DNA from: Tolypothrix brevis GSE-NOS-MK-07-07A | Lineage (GTDB): Bacteria > Cyanobacteriota > Cyanobacteriia > Cyanobacteriales > Nostocaceae | Reading direction: 5' to 3' | Assembly (NCBI GenBank): GCA_019358985.1 | Contig: JAHHIJ010000005.1 | Location: 1 to 64,000 of the forward strand | DNA length: 64,000 nt | In this document: piece by piece, positions 29,901 through 37,008 of the stretch | Layout: every line of letters starts with the position of its first letter | How positions within the stretch are numbered: position 1 is the stretch's first letter | Position numbers and translations under genes: made by a program | Notes under the pieces: model-generated | What the model was told of the DNA's origin: nothing | Database searches by the model: none | What the model saw: the letters and a program-made list of their open reading frames with translations, nothing else

Positions 29901-32494
29901 TTCAAGCTGAACCGAATGGTGGTACAACTGGTACTTTAATTGAACGTGTCCGATTTGAGGGTGGAAAAAATCTCACCGATGACGCAGAAGGACTAACTAT
30001 ATATTACGGCAAAGATGGTACAGGCTACTTGTTAGCATCCAGTCAAGGTGACAGCACCTTTGCAGCTTTTACCCGTGAAGGTAATAATGATTTCTTGGGT
30101 AGATTTGCCGTTGGAAGTAACGGTTCAATCGATAGTGTACAAGAATCTGATGGTGCAGATGTCATCAACGTTCCCCTCGGTTCTAAGTTTCCCTTTGGTT
30201 TGTTCGTTACCCACGATGGGAATAATCTGCCAGCGCAACTTGTGGATGGCGAAAACATCAAAACCAACTTTAAACTAGTTCCTTGGGAAAACATTGTTAG
30301 TGCTTTACCAAATGCGTTGACCATTGACACCACTAGTTACAATCCCCGCAATCCTCAAGCAAACTCTCTTTTAAATGGAATTGCCAGCGGTGATACAACC
30401 CAGACTTCTACTGTACTATGGGCGCGGAGCAATTTTACAGGTAATGTCTCCTTTGAATATTCGACGACACCTGATTTTAGCAATATTGCAGGTCAAGCGA
30501 TCGCAACTGTTACCAATCCACTGCAACCTGTGAAAGTTGAAGTTACAGATTTGGCAGCCGGAACGCAGTATTATTACAGAGTTTATGATGCTGCTGGAGC
30601 TACAGAATCCGGTCAATTCAAGACTTCAGCTGCTTTAGGAACTCAAGCTGGTTTACGGTTTGGTGTCGCAGGAGACTGGCGTGGTGAACTTAACCCTTAC
30701 CCAGCAATTTCTAATGTACCCCAAAGTAACTTAGAATTCTTCTTTGAATTTGGGGATACTATCTACGCTGATATTCCTTCCCCAGCATTGCGAAATCCCG
30801 ACGGAACGGAAAAAGCTCAAGCGCAAACTTTAGATGATTTCCGCATCAAAAATAGTGAAGTATACAGTCAGCGCTTTGGTGTAAATACTTGGGGTAATTT
30901 GCGAGCCTCTACTTCTATCTTAGCAACCATTGACGACCACGAAGTTACTAACGATTTTGAAGGTGGGGAAAACTTAACTTCAGCTTCAGCTAGAGATCAA
31001 GTATTGTATGGTGCAACAAGTGGATTGGTGAATGATTCGCCACTTTACGAAAACGGTTTGCAAGCCTTTCAAGAGTATAACCCCTTGCGCGATCGCTTTT
31101 ATGGTGAGACTGGCGACCCACGCACAGCAGGCGAACGTCAACTTTACCGTTACAATACCTTTGGCAATGATGCTGCGACCTTCGTTTTAGATGCTCGCTC
31201 TTTCCGAGATGCAGGATTACCAGGTGTAACAAATCTTAATGATCCGGTTGAGGTTGGGAACTTTTTAACTCAGTCATTCAATAGCGATCGCACTTTATTA
31301 GGAAGGCAGCAAGTCGAAGATTTGAAGCGTGATTTGCTCACCTCAGAACAAAACGGTATCACATGGAAGTTTATCATGGCACCGGAGCCAACTCAAAACT
31401 TGGGCGTGCTTGCCGCATCTGACCGTTATGAAGGTTACGCAGCAGAACGAACTGAAATTCTCAAGTTTATCAATGATAACAAAATTGATAACGTTGTTTT
31501 CGTCTCTGCCGATATTCACGGTACGTTAGTAAATAACCTAACTTATCAATTAGCACCCGGTCAAGCGCAAATTGCGACTACTGCCTTTGAAATTACCACA
31601 GGTTCTGTCGCCTTTGATGCACCTTTTGGACAAACAGTAGCGGAACTTGCCACAGCTGTCGGTTTGTTGACTCCTGCTCAAAGAGCATTCTACGATTCAT
31701 TACCCATCGCCAACGATGGAGACAGTTTGCCTAACGATAAAGATGATTTTATCAAACAAATTGTCGATAATGGTCTGACTCCCTTAGGTTACGACCCTGT
31801 AGGATTGAATAACAACCTGCCCCAAGCTGAAGGTTTAATTAATGCCAAGCTGCTGCAAGGAGATTACGTTGCTACTCATACCTACGGTTGGACTGAGTTT
31901 AACATTGATGCGGAAACTCAAAAGCTGACATTGACAACTTATGGTATTGAAGCTTATACCCGTGAAGAACTTGAAGCAAATCCCAATGCAGTTATCAGCC
32001 GTCAACCGAAAATAGTCAGCCAATTTGAAGTAGATCCGCGCACAAGTGGCATCCGAGGTACCGCCGGAGATGACATAATAAATGCAGGGAACGGCAACAA
32101 TAAAATCTACGCTGGGGAAGGAGCTAATACAATAACTACAGGCTCAGGCGATGATTTGATTTATGCTGGTTCCGGTGATGATATCATCAATGCAGGTATG
32201 GGAAATAATACCATATATGCTGGGTCAGGTAACAATACAATTACCTCAAGTGGTATTGATACCATTTTCACCGATAGTGGCAGCGATCGCTTTATCTTGG
32301 GTGAAGGTGCTGGGATTGCGACCATTATTAAGTTTGATGAAAGCGATCGTATCATTCTAACTGGTGGTTTAACTTTCAGCAACTTAAACATCAGCCAAAG
32401 CGGTAACGATACCCTCATTAGTGCGGGTACAGACTTGTTAGCAGTTCTCAAATATACCCAATCTAGCACCATTACAAATGGCGTCTTAGTGTAA
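26912..32494 (+). CDS. Giant multidomain extracellular phosphatase: EEP + phytase-like + beta-propeller phytase + PhoD + RTX
   Basis: An 1860-residue protein with four phosphoesterase-type modules. (1) About 1-390: endonuclease/exonuclease/phosphatase fold (INEFDYF glutamate, SHPTPP, MGDQNADP, final SDHRQVWVDL). (2) About 400-760: phytase-like esterase (GLSGVTYDAVNKSFYAISDD, LDPEGIALTKNNTVFISSEG). (3) About 776-1130: beta-propeller 3-phytase (RADADDPAIYVN, LRVYDLSGKLLQ, GGESVDIAVASDRNNDKLAI). (4) About 1143-1703: PhoD alkaline phosphatase with its Ig-like N-domain (NGIASGDTTQTSTVLWAR), then VAGDWRGEL, EFGDTIYAD, TIDDHEVTNDFEGG, VSADIHGTL. (5) About 1715-1797: calcium-binding RTX repeats, then the common tail. 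The start at 26912 fits the EEP fold; the TTG-type start at 26843 lies in intergenic filler. No signal peptide, so type I secretion is likely. Confidence 0.92.
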   Translation: MVTINTIRFSLFNASLNRNAEGQLVTDLSTPNNAQAATVAQIIQRTNADVQLINEFDYFAEDPLKAVELFQQNYLGVSQNGATPVEYPYVYIAPSNTGIASGFDLDNDGRAVTNPAEAGYGNDAFGFGNFPGQFGMLLLSKYPIDTANVRTFQNFLWKDMPDSLLSTISTPGSGTPWYSPEEQAVLRLSSKSHWDIPIIVNGETIHALVSHPTPPTFDGAEDRNGKRNYDEIRFWADYITPGKGDYIYDDAGKKGGISTGSSFVIMGDQNADPVDGDSFDNAIRQLLQNPNINTNFIPTSEGGPQQAILQGGANLTQRGNPAFDTADFADTAPGNLRTDYVLPSTDLQIDNSGVFWSLNTDLTFPLVGTFNPNLPGGFPSSDHRQVWVDLQLGATEAGKTVSSVIFEGQNVFPTGFIPSGVSGTVNGVETPIGGLSGVTYDAVNKSFYAISDDRSQFAPARFYTFNADSREVNFTNVTTLKDANGNLFPLNSLDPEGIALTKNNTVFISSEGEVNPSGGRVTNPFINEFSLTTGQQIRSLPIPRKFLPVVDDTNGNGVVDAGDVQLSGVRNNLAFESLTIAPDQKTLYTASESALFQDGTIASLTNGSRSRILQYNLISGQPEKEYLYNVDAIATTPNPATGFADNGLVDLLAIDNRGTLLAVERSFSAGVGNTIKIYQVSLQGATDISFVDSLNSLSSEQVAAIKPVEKRLLLNLNSLNLPNGTDNIEGITFGPVLPDGRQSIVLVSDNNFNQSQFTQVLTLGADLVPTATPTVETRPDLLDDPSLPFSQRADADDPAIYVNSTDAEKSLILTTVKNAGLRVYDLSGKLLQEVNPGNIRYNNIDLQYGFKLGGESVDIAVASDRNNDKLAIFRINPNNPGEYLEDITDSSIGTLFQDLPFSPPYSASTRSAYGLALYRSPLTDDYYVFATRRATGDVGQFKLIDQGNGKIGAERVREFTLPSPTAAGRSPQTEGTVVDQELGFLYIAQEDVGIWKFQAEPNGGTTGTLIERVRFEGGKNLTDDAEGLTIYYGKDGTGYLLASSQGDSTFAAFTREGNNDFLGRFAVGSNGSIDSVQESDGADVINVPLGSKFPFGLFVTHDGNNLPAQLVDGENIKTNFKLVPWENIVSALPNALTIDTTSYNPRNPQANSLLNGIASGDTTQTSTVLWARSNFTGNVSFEYSTTPDFSNIAGQAIATVTNPLQPVKVEVTDLAAGTQYYYRVYDAAGATESGQFKTSAALGTQAGLRFGVAGDWRGELNPYPAISNVPQSNLEFFFEFGDTIYADIPSPALRNPDGTEKAQAQTLDDFRIKNSEVYSQRFGVNTWGNLRASTSILATIDDHEVTNDFEGGENLTSASARDQVLYGATSGLVNDSPLYENGLQAFQEYNPLRDRFYGETGDPRTAGERQLYRYNTFGNDAATFVLDARSFRDAGLPGVTNLNDPVEVGNFLTQSFNSDRTLLGRQQVEDLKRDLLTSEQNGITWKFIMAPEPTQNLGVLAASDRYEGYAAERTEILKFINDNKIDNVVFVSADIHGTLVNNLTYQLAPGQAQIATTAFEITTGSVAFDAPFGQTVAELATAVGLLTPAQRAFYDSLPIANDGDSLPNDKDDFIKQIVDNGLTPLGYDPVGLNNNLPQAEGLINAKLLQGDYVATHTYGWTEFNIDAETQKLTLTTYGIEAYTREELEANPNAVISRQPKIVSQFEVDPRTSGIRGTAGDDIINAGNGNNKIYAGEGANTITTGSGDDLIYAGSGDDIINAGMGNNTIYAGSGNNTITSSGIDTIFTDSGSDRFILGEGAGIATIIKFDESDRIILTGGLTFSNLNISQSGNDTLISAGTDLLAVLKYTQSSTITNGVLV

Positions 32495-32518
32495 GCTCTA
32501 AAGTCGTCCAGAGTCACT

Positions 32519-32800
32519 ATTAGACATCTCCAGATTCATACGTAGAGACGTTCCGCCGGAACGTCTAATCAAGGGTTTCGGGTAACGCATAATTAAATGT
32601 GGTCAATGTCTATTAGACATCTCCAGAAAACAATGTAGAGACGTAGCAGTGCTACGTCTAATCAAGGGTTGTGGGTAACGCATATTTAAATTTGGTCAAT
32701 GTCTATTAGACATCTCCAGATTCATACGTAGAGACGTTCCGGCGGAACGTCTAATCAAGGGTTTCGGGTAACGCATAATTAAATGTGGTCAATGTCTATT
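32519..32800 (+). repeat. Three tandem family-A MITE-like units
   Basis: Units begin at about 32519, 32612 and 32705 (93-bp period). Each runs ATTAGACATCTCCAGA, an inner palindrome (cores GTTCCGCCGGAAC, GTAGCAGTGCTAC, GTTCCGGCGGAAC in turn), GGGTAACGCATA and AATGTCTATT. Neighbouring units share their ends. The first and third units are nearly identical apart from the core. Confidence 0.85.
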
Positions 32801-32834
32801 GACTTTTGACTCTAGGACTTATGCAAGAGGTCTA

Positions 32835-32869
32835 AAAAGTAGGGGAATGACAACCATTCCCCTACTTTT
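32835..32869. terminator. Bidirectional hairpin terminator
   Basis: AAAAGTAGGGGAATG and CATTCCCCTACTTTT form a perfect 15-bp stem with a 5-base loop, with A-run and T-run on the two sides. It lies between the convergent giant phosphatase gene and the Rpn-type gene (overlapping the latter's last codon) and can end both. Confidence 0.85.
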
Positions 32870-33479
32870 ATGTTGTTTGATTTGCTGACAACCAATTAAG
32901 TAAATCCTCAATGGCTGTAAAATCTAACAAAGCCTCACCAAGTGCTTCTAATTGCTCTAGGGAAAGAGTTTTAATCCGCCGCCGAACCTCTTGTGGTAAC
33001 TCTCCTACCCGTCTTTGTAGTAGCCGTAGCACGAGTGTTTGCTCACCTTCCTGTTTTCCTTCTTCCTTCCCCCGCTCGTAGCCAATGCGCTCGCCTGTGG
33101 TAATGTAGCTCATAGTCCGCTCCTGCTCAAACTGCTTAAACTCTTGCCAAAATTCTGCTTCCAAGGCTTTTGATAAAATCATAACCCAATCAATAAATCG
33201 GTAGAGGTTACGAATATCCTTTTCTTGCAATCCTAATTCATACAATCGACGAATCAAGCTAAATTTCCAAGCTTTACGTTCTCCTGGCTTTTTATTTGTT
33301 TGCTGCGTCTTCAAATGTGCCATCACCACTGTTGTAAAGGGATTATCGCTAGCTTCTAATTCCGTCCAACGATTTTGATAATCCAGCAGCTTGACGGTTC
33401 CAAATTCAAAGTTAAGCCTGGTATCGGGATAATTATAGCTATATTGGTTTGGTCGCCATGTTGGGTCATTATCACACAA
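32868..33479 (-). pseudogene. Rpn/DUF4351-type putative nuclease, N-terminus missing
   Basis: A frame of about 203 residues matching the C-terminal part of cyanobacterial Rpn-family (PD-(D/E)XK transposase-like) proteins: WRPNQYSYNYPDTRLNFEFG, VKLLDYQNRWTELEASDNPF, VVMAHLKTQ, WKFSLIRRLYELG, FIDWVMILSKALEAEFWQEF, and the charged ERGKEEGKQEGEQ linker before LVLRLLQRRVGELP and LSLEQLEALGEALLDF. The N-terminal nuclease half is absent. At its upstream edge the frame runs straight into the clipped toxin gene, and no good start or ribosome-binding site is present. A deletion joined the two genes. Confidence 0.75.
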
Positions 33480-33531
33480 TCTGCTGGATATCTTGAATCG
33501 CGGGTTCGGTGAGGCGAAATTGTGGGGTCAT
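33472..33531 (-). pseudogene. N-terminal fragment of a ParE/RelE-type toxin
   Basis: Nineteen codons, MTPQFRLTEPAIQDIQQIV, then TGA. This is the usual first helix of ParE-family toxins. Its ATG overlaps the antitoxin stop (ATGA), as in intact operons. The rest of the toxin is replaced by the truncated Rpn-type gene. Confidence 0.75.
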
Positions 33532-33800
33532 GCTTCGTCTGAAACACCGTAGCGCAATCGCACATTGGCGCGAATTTGAGCCATTGCAGTCACCCCATCA
33601 ACAACTTCACCCCGCTGGGACGCTTCCCACCCAATACGCGCTTCTTGTTGCAGGTTTTGAAGTCGTCCTTGATAGATGTCTTCTTGCTGTTCTAGGAGTT
33701 TTATGCCTGCAAGAATAACTTCGATAGCATTCTGATACTTACCGCTACTGAGTTGGCGTTGCACCAGGACTTCTACTTCAGGTGGTAGAACGATTTGCAT
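33528..33800 (-). CDS. ParD/CopG-type antitoxin, toxin lost
   Basis: A 90-residue antitoxin of the ParD type: IVLPPEVEVLVQRQLSSGKY (ribbon-helix-helix-like N-terminus), NAIEVILAGIKLLEQQE, and the C-terminal toxin-binding tail ARIGWEASQRGEVVDG. The operon arrangement with a downstream ParE is intact at the ATGA overlap, but the toxin stops after 19 codons. It is therefore an orphan antitoxin, which could still neutralise a related toxin elsewhere or repress the locus. Confidence 0.85.
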   Translation of the reverse strand: MQIVLPPEVEVLVQRQLSSGKYQNAIEVILAGIKLLEQQEDIYQGRLQNLQQEARIGWEASQRGEVVDGVTAMAQIRANVRLRYGVSDEA

Positions 33801-34040
33801 AAGTTTTTGGGGGAATTAGGAGCAACTTTAATTGTAAACGTTCCCGCTTTTCCTCTGGTCAACGCTACGCGAACGGGTTGCGATAGGCATCGCTTTATCT
33901 TTATAACATTGAACTTCAACAAAATAAATGGGTTCGTTGACAGCTGAGGTACAAATTTATCTGCGTCCATCGGCGTTTATCTATCTTCATCTGCGGTTAA
34001 TTCAATATTCTGTACCTCATGAATGTGGGAATCGCTATAG

Positions 34041-34982
34041 CTATCCTTGAATCAATCCTTGGAAGCGCTCATCATCCCGAATGCTATCAAAATCAGAGTC
34101 AGTTTTTGCCATTTCTCGATTTTCGTCAGGACTGAGATTAATTGCTTGTTGTAGGTTTTCTAATGTCTGCTCAATATTACCTTGAAGTGCATAATAGCAA
34201 GCTTTGTTGTACCAAGCACTTTGGTAATCAGGTTTAATAGAGAGTGCTTGATCGTTGGATGCGATCGCATCTTCATTGCGTCCTAAATTCTGTAGCGCAA
34301 TCCCCCGGTTGTACCAAGCTTGGTGGTAATCAGGTTTAATAGAGAGTGCTTCATCGTAGGATGCGATCGCATCTTCATAGCGTCCTAAATTCCTTAGCGC
34401 ATACCCCCGGTTGTACCAAGCTTGGTGGTAATCAGGTTTAATAGAGAGTGCTTCATCGTAGGATGCGATCGCATCTTCATTGCGTCCAGCATACTGCAAA
34501 TTTCCCAGATTAAATAGTAAATCATATTGAATATCAGGCGTTTGGTGGTCTTCTGCATTAAAGTTATCCTTAAACCGTTCTCGCTGTTGGTTCAGGTTAA
34601 TTAAAACAGGTGGTACACCCTTCCAACTATATAAATATCTATCTATGCTATCCCAACCTGTTAACCTTTTGCATTCTTCATATTCATAAAATGAATGCTC
34701 TAATCCTGTAATAAATAAAATATTTATCTCTTTTTTATTATCTAATTTATCAATTCTTTCATATAAATTATTAACAGCTTGCTTCAGCCGTATAACTTCG
34801 ATATTTTTATTATTAATATCTTCTTTTATTTTAGTAATTAACTGCTCACCCCCAGCCGGAGAACAACGGACAAATAATAAACCAAAGCCTTCTGTAAAAT
34901 TCAGCGTGCGGACTAAGGCTTGATATTCTTCATCTGGTTGTGATGGTAAATCTTCATCCAACTTTGTCAGTTCTAATGCCAT
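34041..34982 (-). CDS. TPR-repeat protein with conflict-type N-terminal domain
   Basis: A 313-residue protein. Residues 1-145 form an uncharacterised domain (TLNFTEGFGLLFVRCSPAGG, NILFITGLEHSFYEYE, YSWKGVPPVLINLNQQRE) that in cyanobacteria is found with P-loop ATPases. From about 160 there are four TPR units, EDAIASYDEALSIKPDYHQA being repeated. The 34-residue units are almost identical at the DNA level (102-bp period, about 34240-34480), which points to recent expansion. From memory, longer relatives have an extra block between the two parts, so this copy may carry an internal deletion. It sits 84 bp downstream of a truncated ATPase on the same strand. Confidence 0.75.
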   Translation of the reverse strand: MALELTKLDEDLPSQPDEEYQALVRTLNFTEGFGLLFVRCSPAGGEQLITKIKEDINNKNIEVIRLKQAVNNLYERIDKLDNKKEINILFITGLEHSFYEYEECKRLTGWDSIDRYLYSWKGVPPVLINLNQQRERFKDNFNAEDHQTPDIQYDLLFNLGNLQYAGRNEDAIASYDEALSIKPDYHQAWYNRGYALRNLGRYEDAIASYDEALSIKPDYHQAWYNRGIALQNLGRNEDAIASNDQALSIKPDYQSAWYNKACYYALQGNIEQTLENLQQAINLSPDENREMAKTDSDFDSIRDDERFQGLIQG

Positions 34983-35066
34983 AATCTTAGCCGTGTAATA
35001 TCAAGTCCGCTTAATTACTTATAATTCAATACGCTTGGGTTTTTGAGACGCGATAAATCGCCGTCT

Positions 35067-35546
35067 CTACAATAATAATTCCTTTGTAGAGACACTTAAG
35101 CTTTGTAAGGAGACTTCAGTTAATGCTAAATCTTTTAAATCTTGCCAACGTTCATTTAACCAATTTAATAAACTAGTTGGAGAAGTGCTATCTTTTAATT
35201 TTTCTATTAAATGGCGCGTACAAGCCAAAAGAATATCAGTATATTGGGCATCTTCTGGATCAATATCTTGTTCATCGGCGGGAAAATAAACAACAAAGCA
35301 ACCTTGCTCATCTAAAAATTGCTGAAGACGCAGCAATTCTGTAGATTTTCCAGCACCGCGATGACCTGCATACAATTGAGAGGTCATTCTGTCTGAATAC
35401 AAAATTTCTCTACCTACTTCTACTAATATATCACTTTCTCCCCGCACTTCTGTACAATCAACGTAAGCGGGATCTCCTGCGGGTAAGGGTCGAAATGGGT
35501 CAAAAGCATTATATATCCGCTTTAAAAAGGCAAAATTCTGGATCAT
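35067..35546 (-). pseudogene. P-loop ATPase, truncated after the N-terminal third
   Basis: A 159-residue frame: YNAFDPFRPLPAGDPAYVDC, then Walker A GHRGAGKST in LYAGHRGAGKSTELLRLQ, then FVVYFPADEQDIDPEDAQYT. The ATPase domain of these cyanobacterial proteins normally continues for some 300 residues more with a Walker B strand; here it ends at STKELLL, where the DNA turns into palindromic-repeat remnants (GTAGAGAC at about 35081). It probably formed a two-gene module with the TPR protein downstream. Not expected to work as an ATPase. Confidence 0.7.
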
Positions 35547-35783
35547 AAATCTAAATTTATCAGGTTAGCGCCATACTATCGCAAACTTACAAAGAAAGGC
35601 AGAAAATGGTGCAACTTGTAGGCGCAATAGCTTATGATGTCCGGGCAATTAAACAGAATACCCAGAACCCCACCCCCGACGATTAAAATCGCGGCTACAC
35701 AAACAAAGTCCGCGATTAGGCGGACTAATCTGAAAATAGGGTTTCAAATTTAATCTGGCGAGAGTAATAAAAGAGCGTTATGC

Positions 35784-35880
35784 AATAGACATCGACCGAA
35801 TTTAATTATGCGTTACCCGAAACCCTTGTAGAGACGTTCCGCCGGAACGTCTTTACGTATGAATCTGGAGATGTCTAATA
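35784..35880 (-). repeat. MITE-like element, family A (reverse copy)
   Basis: AATAGACATCGACC start, TTATGCGTTACCCGAAACCC, a GTTCCGCCGGAAC palindrome at 35829-35855, then TTACGTATGAATCTGGAGATG and TCTAAT. Shares its right end with the next copy. Confidence 0.85.
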
Positions 35881-36102
35881 GACATCGACCGAATTTAATT
35901 ATGCGTTACCCGAAACCCTTGTAGAGACGTTCCGCCGGAACGTCTTTACGTAGGTGGGTAGAAAAAATTATCGTTGTGGTCAGGGAGTAGTGAGTAGTGA
36001 GTAGTGAGTAGGGGTAAGGCTTTGAGATGAATTTACATTCTGTTACATAGTTTCGTTTATTTCCGCCTACTTACTTACGTATGAATCTGGAGATGTCTAA
36101 TA
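35877..36102 (-). repeat. MITE-like element, family A, interrupted by another element
   Basis: The left part (35877-35952) is nearly identical to the copy before it. The right part resumes at 36075 with TTACGTATGAATCTGGAG and closes with ATGTCTAAT. The 129 bp between the two parts is the insertion listed next. Confidence 0.85.
35953..36081. mobile_element. Small inserted element with TTACGTA direct repeats
   Basis: The inserted 129 bp carries TTACGTA on both sides (35946-35952 and 36075-36081), as a target duplication would. Its ends are imperfect inverted repeats, TACGTAGGTGGGTAG against the complement of CCTACTTACTTACGTA. The interior includes a short GAGTAGTGAGTAGT tandem repeat. No coding sequence. 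Confidence 0.65.
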
Positions 36103-36111
36103 GGTCTAGTG

Positions 36112-36300
36112 GTTCATTGAATTCGGGCAGTCGTTCATTGAAATCGGGCAGTCGTTCATTGAAATCGGGCAGTGGTTCATTGAATTCGGGCAGTGGTTCA
36201 TTGAATTCGGGCAGTGGTTCATTGAAATCGGGCAGTGGTTCATTGAAATCGGGCAGTCGTTCATTGAATTCGGGCAGTCGTTTATTGAAATCGGGGAACT
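36112..36300. repeat. 21-bp tandem repeat, nine units
   Basis: Unit GTTCATTGAATTCGGGCAGTC with variants AAATCGGG and CAGTGG; nine copies in exact 21-bp steps. Because 21 is a multiple of three, frames stay open: on the plus strand from an ATG at 36081 it reads SLNSGSR/SLKSGSG heptads (to 36338), and on the minus strand LPEFNER/LPDFNEP heptads. A real protein is doubtful since the plus-strand ATG lies in a MITE. Confidence 0.9.
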
Positions 36301-36467
36301 ACCGAGGATTTACATATAACCATTCGATATTTTTGTAATAAATAATTAAAATATACTGAATAATGCGGGTGTCAAATAACCCTAATTCTGTTTATCCTAG
36401 TGCTGTACAGTTCAGGGTAGAAGTCATTTTTTATCCTGGCGCATCATTAATAATAGGAAAGTGATTT

Positions 36468-36830
36468 ATGTCACGTCCAAAACGCGGGTCTAAAGTACTT
36501 GATAGAGCGCAGCGTCGGATTGCGGCTTTGAAATCGATCAGTGCCACCTTAGATTTAGGCAATGGGGTAACAATTGACTCCTTTGCAACCCTCATCAAAA
36601 CAACCCAAGATAAGTTGGAAGTTTATAACTCAAGCCTCTCCACCGTGGATCTGACTCAGGGAGCCTTAGAACTTGCCGAAAAGTCGCTGATGGAACTAAC
36701 AGAACATATGTTACTCAGTGTAGCTGCAAAGTATGGCAAGAATAGCGATGAGTATAAAATGGCAGGGGGTGTTCGTCGAAGCGATCGCAAGCGTCCAGTG
36801 CGGAAGCCTAAACAAGAAGCTGTTGCTTGA
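36468..36830 (+). CDS. Conserved hypothetical protein, basic
   Basis: A 120-residue protein: basic N-terminus MSRPKRGSKVLDRAQRRIAA, a central segment LDLGNGVTIDSFATLIKTTQ, a helical ALELAEKSLMELTEHML, and a strongly basic C-terminus (YGKNSDEYKMAGGVRRSDRK, then RPVRKPKQE). Proteins of this form recur in filamentous cyanobacteria with no known function; the basic ends suggest nucleic-acid binding. The ATG at 36468 follows AGGAAAGTGATTT. A loose fragment of the RTX tail gene begins within 10 bp of the stop codon. Confidence 0.8.
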   Translation: MSRPKRGSKVLDRAQRRIAALKSISATLDLGNGVTIDSFATLIKTTQDKLEVYNSSLSTVDLTQGALELAEKSLMELTEHMLLSVAAKYGKNSDEYKMAGGVRRSDRKRPVRKPKQEAVA

Positions 36831-36838
36831 TTGTTCAA

Positions 36839-36910
36839 GCGATCGCTTTATCTTGGGTGAAGGTGCTGGAATTGCGACCATTATTAAGTTTAACGAAAGC
36901 GATCGTATCT
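36839..36910 (+). pseudogene. Fragment of the RTX tail, copy 1
   Basis: About 71 bp nearly identical to 32283-32353 of the giant phosphatase gene; it reads DRFILGEGAGIATIIKFNES and stops matching after CGATCGTATC. A dispersed palindrome follows at 36931. Confidence 0.85.
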
Positions 36911-36930
36911 TGCGTTTTTATTGAATACAC

Positions 36931-36959
36931 GTCTAGACGTTCCGGCGGAACGTCTCTAC
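36931..36959. repeat. Palindromic repeat, GTTCCGGCGGAAC core
   Basis: Separates the two RTX tail fragments. Left flank altered (GTCTAGAC). Confidence 0.8.
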
Positions 36960-37008
36960 AAGGAGAGGGGTTTTATGCATGTACCTCCTAAACCTAAAAT
37001 ATGCTGTT

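Noticed and set aside
23912-32494. Type I secretion genes expected near RTX proteins
   Set aside because: No ABC exporter, membrane fusion or TolC-type gene was found in the window; the secretion route is inferred only from the RTX repeats.
36112-36300. CRISPR array
   Set aside because: The repeat is continuous with no unique spacers, so it is a simple tandem repeat.
36081-36338. 85-codon serine-glycine repeat protein
   Set aside because: Its ATG lies in a MITE end and the rest is a 21-bp tandem repeat open on both strands. Listed as a repeat, with the coding option noted in the findings.
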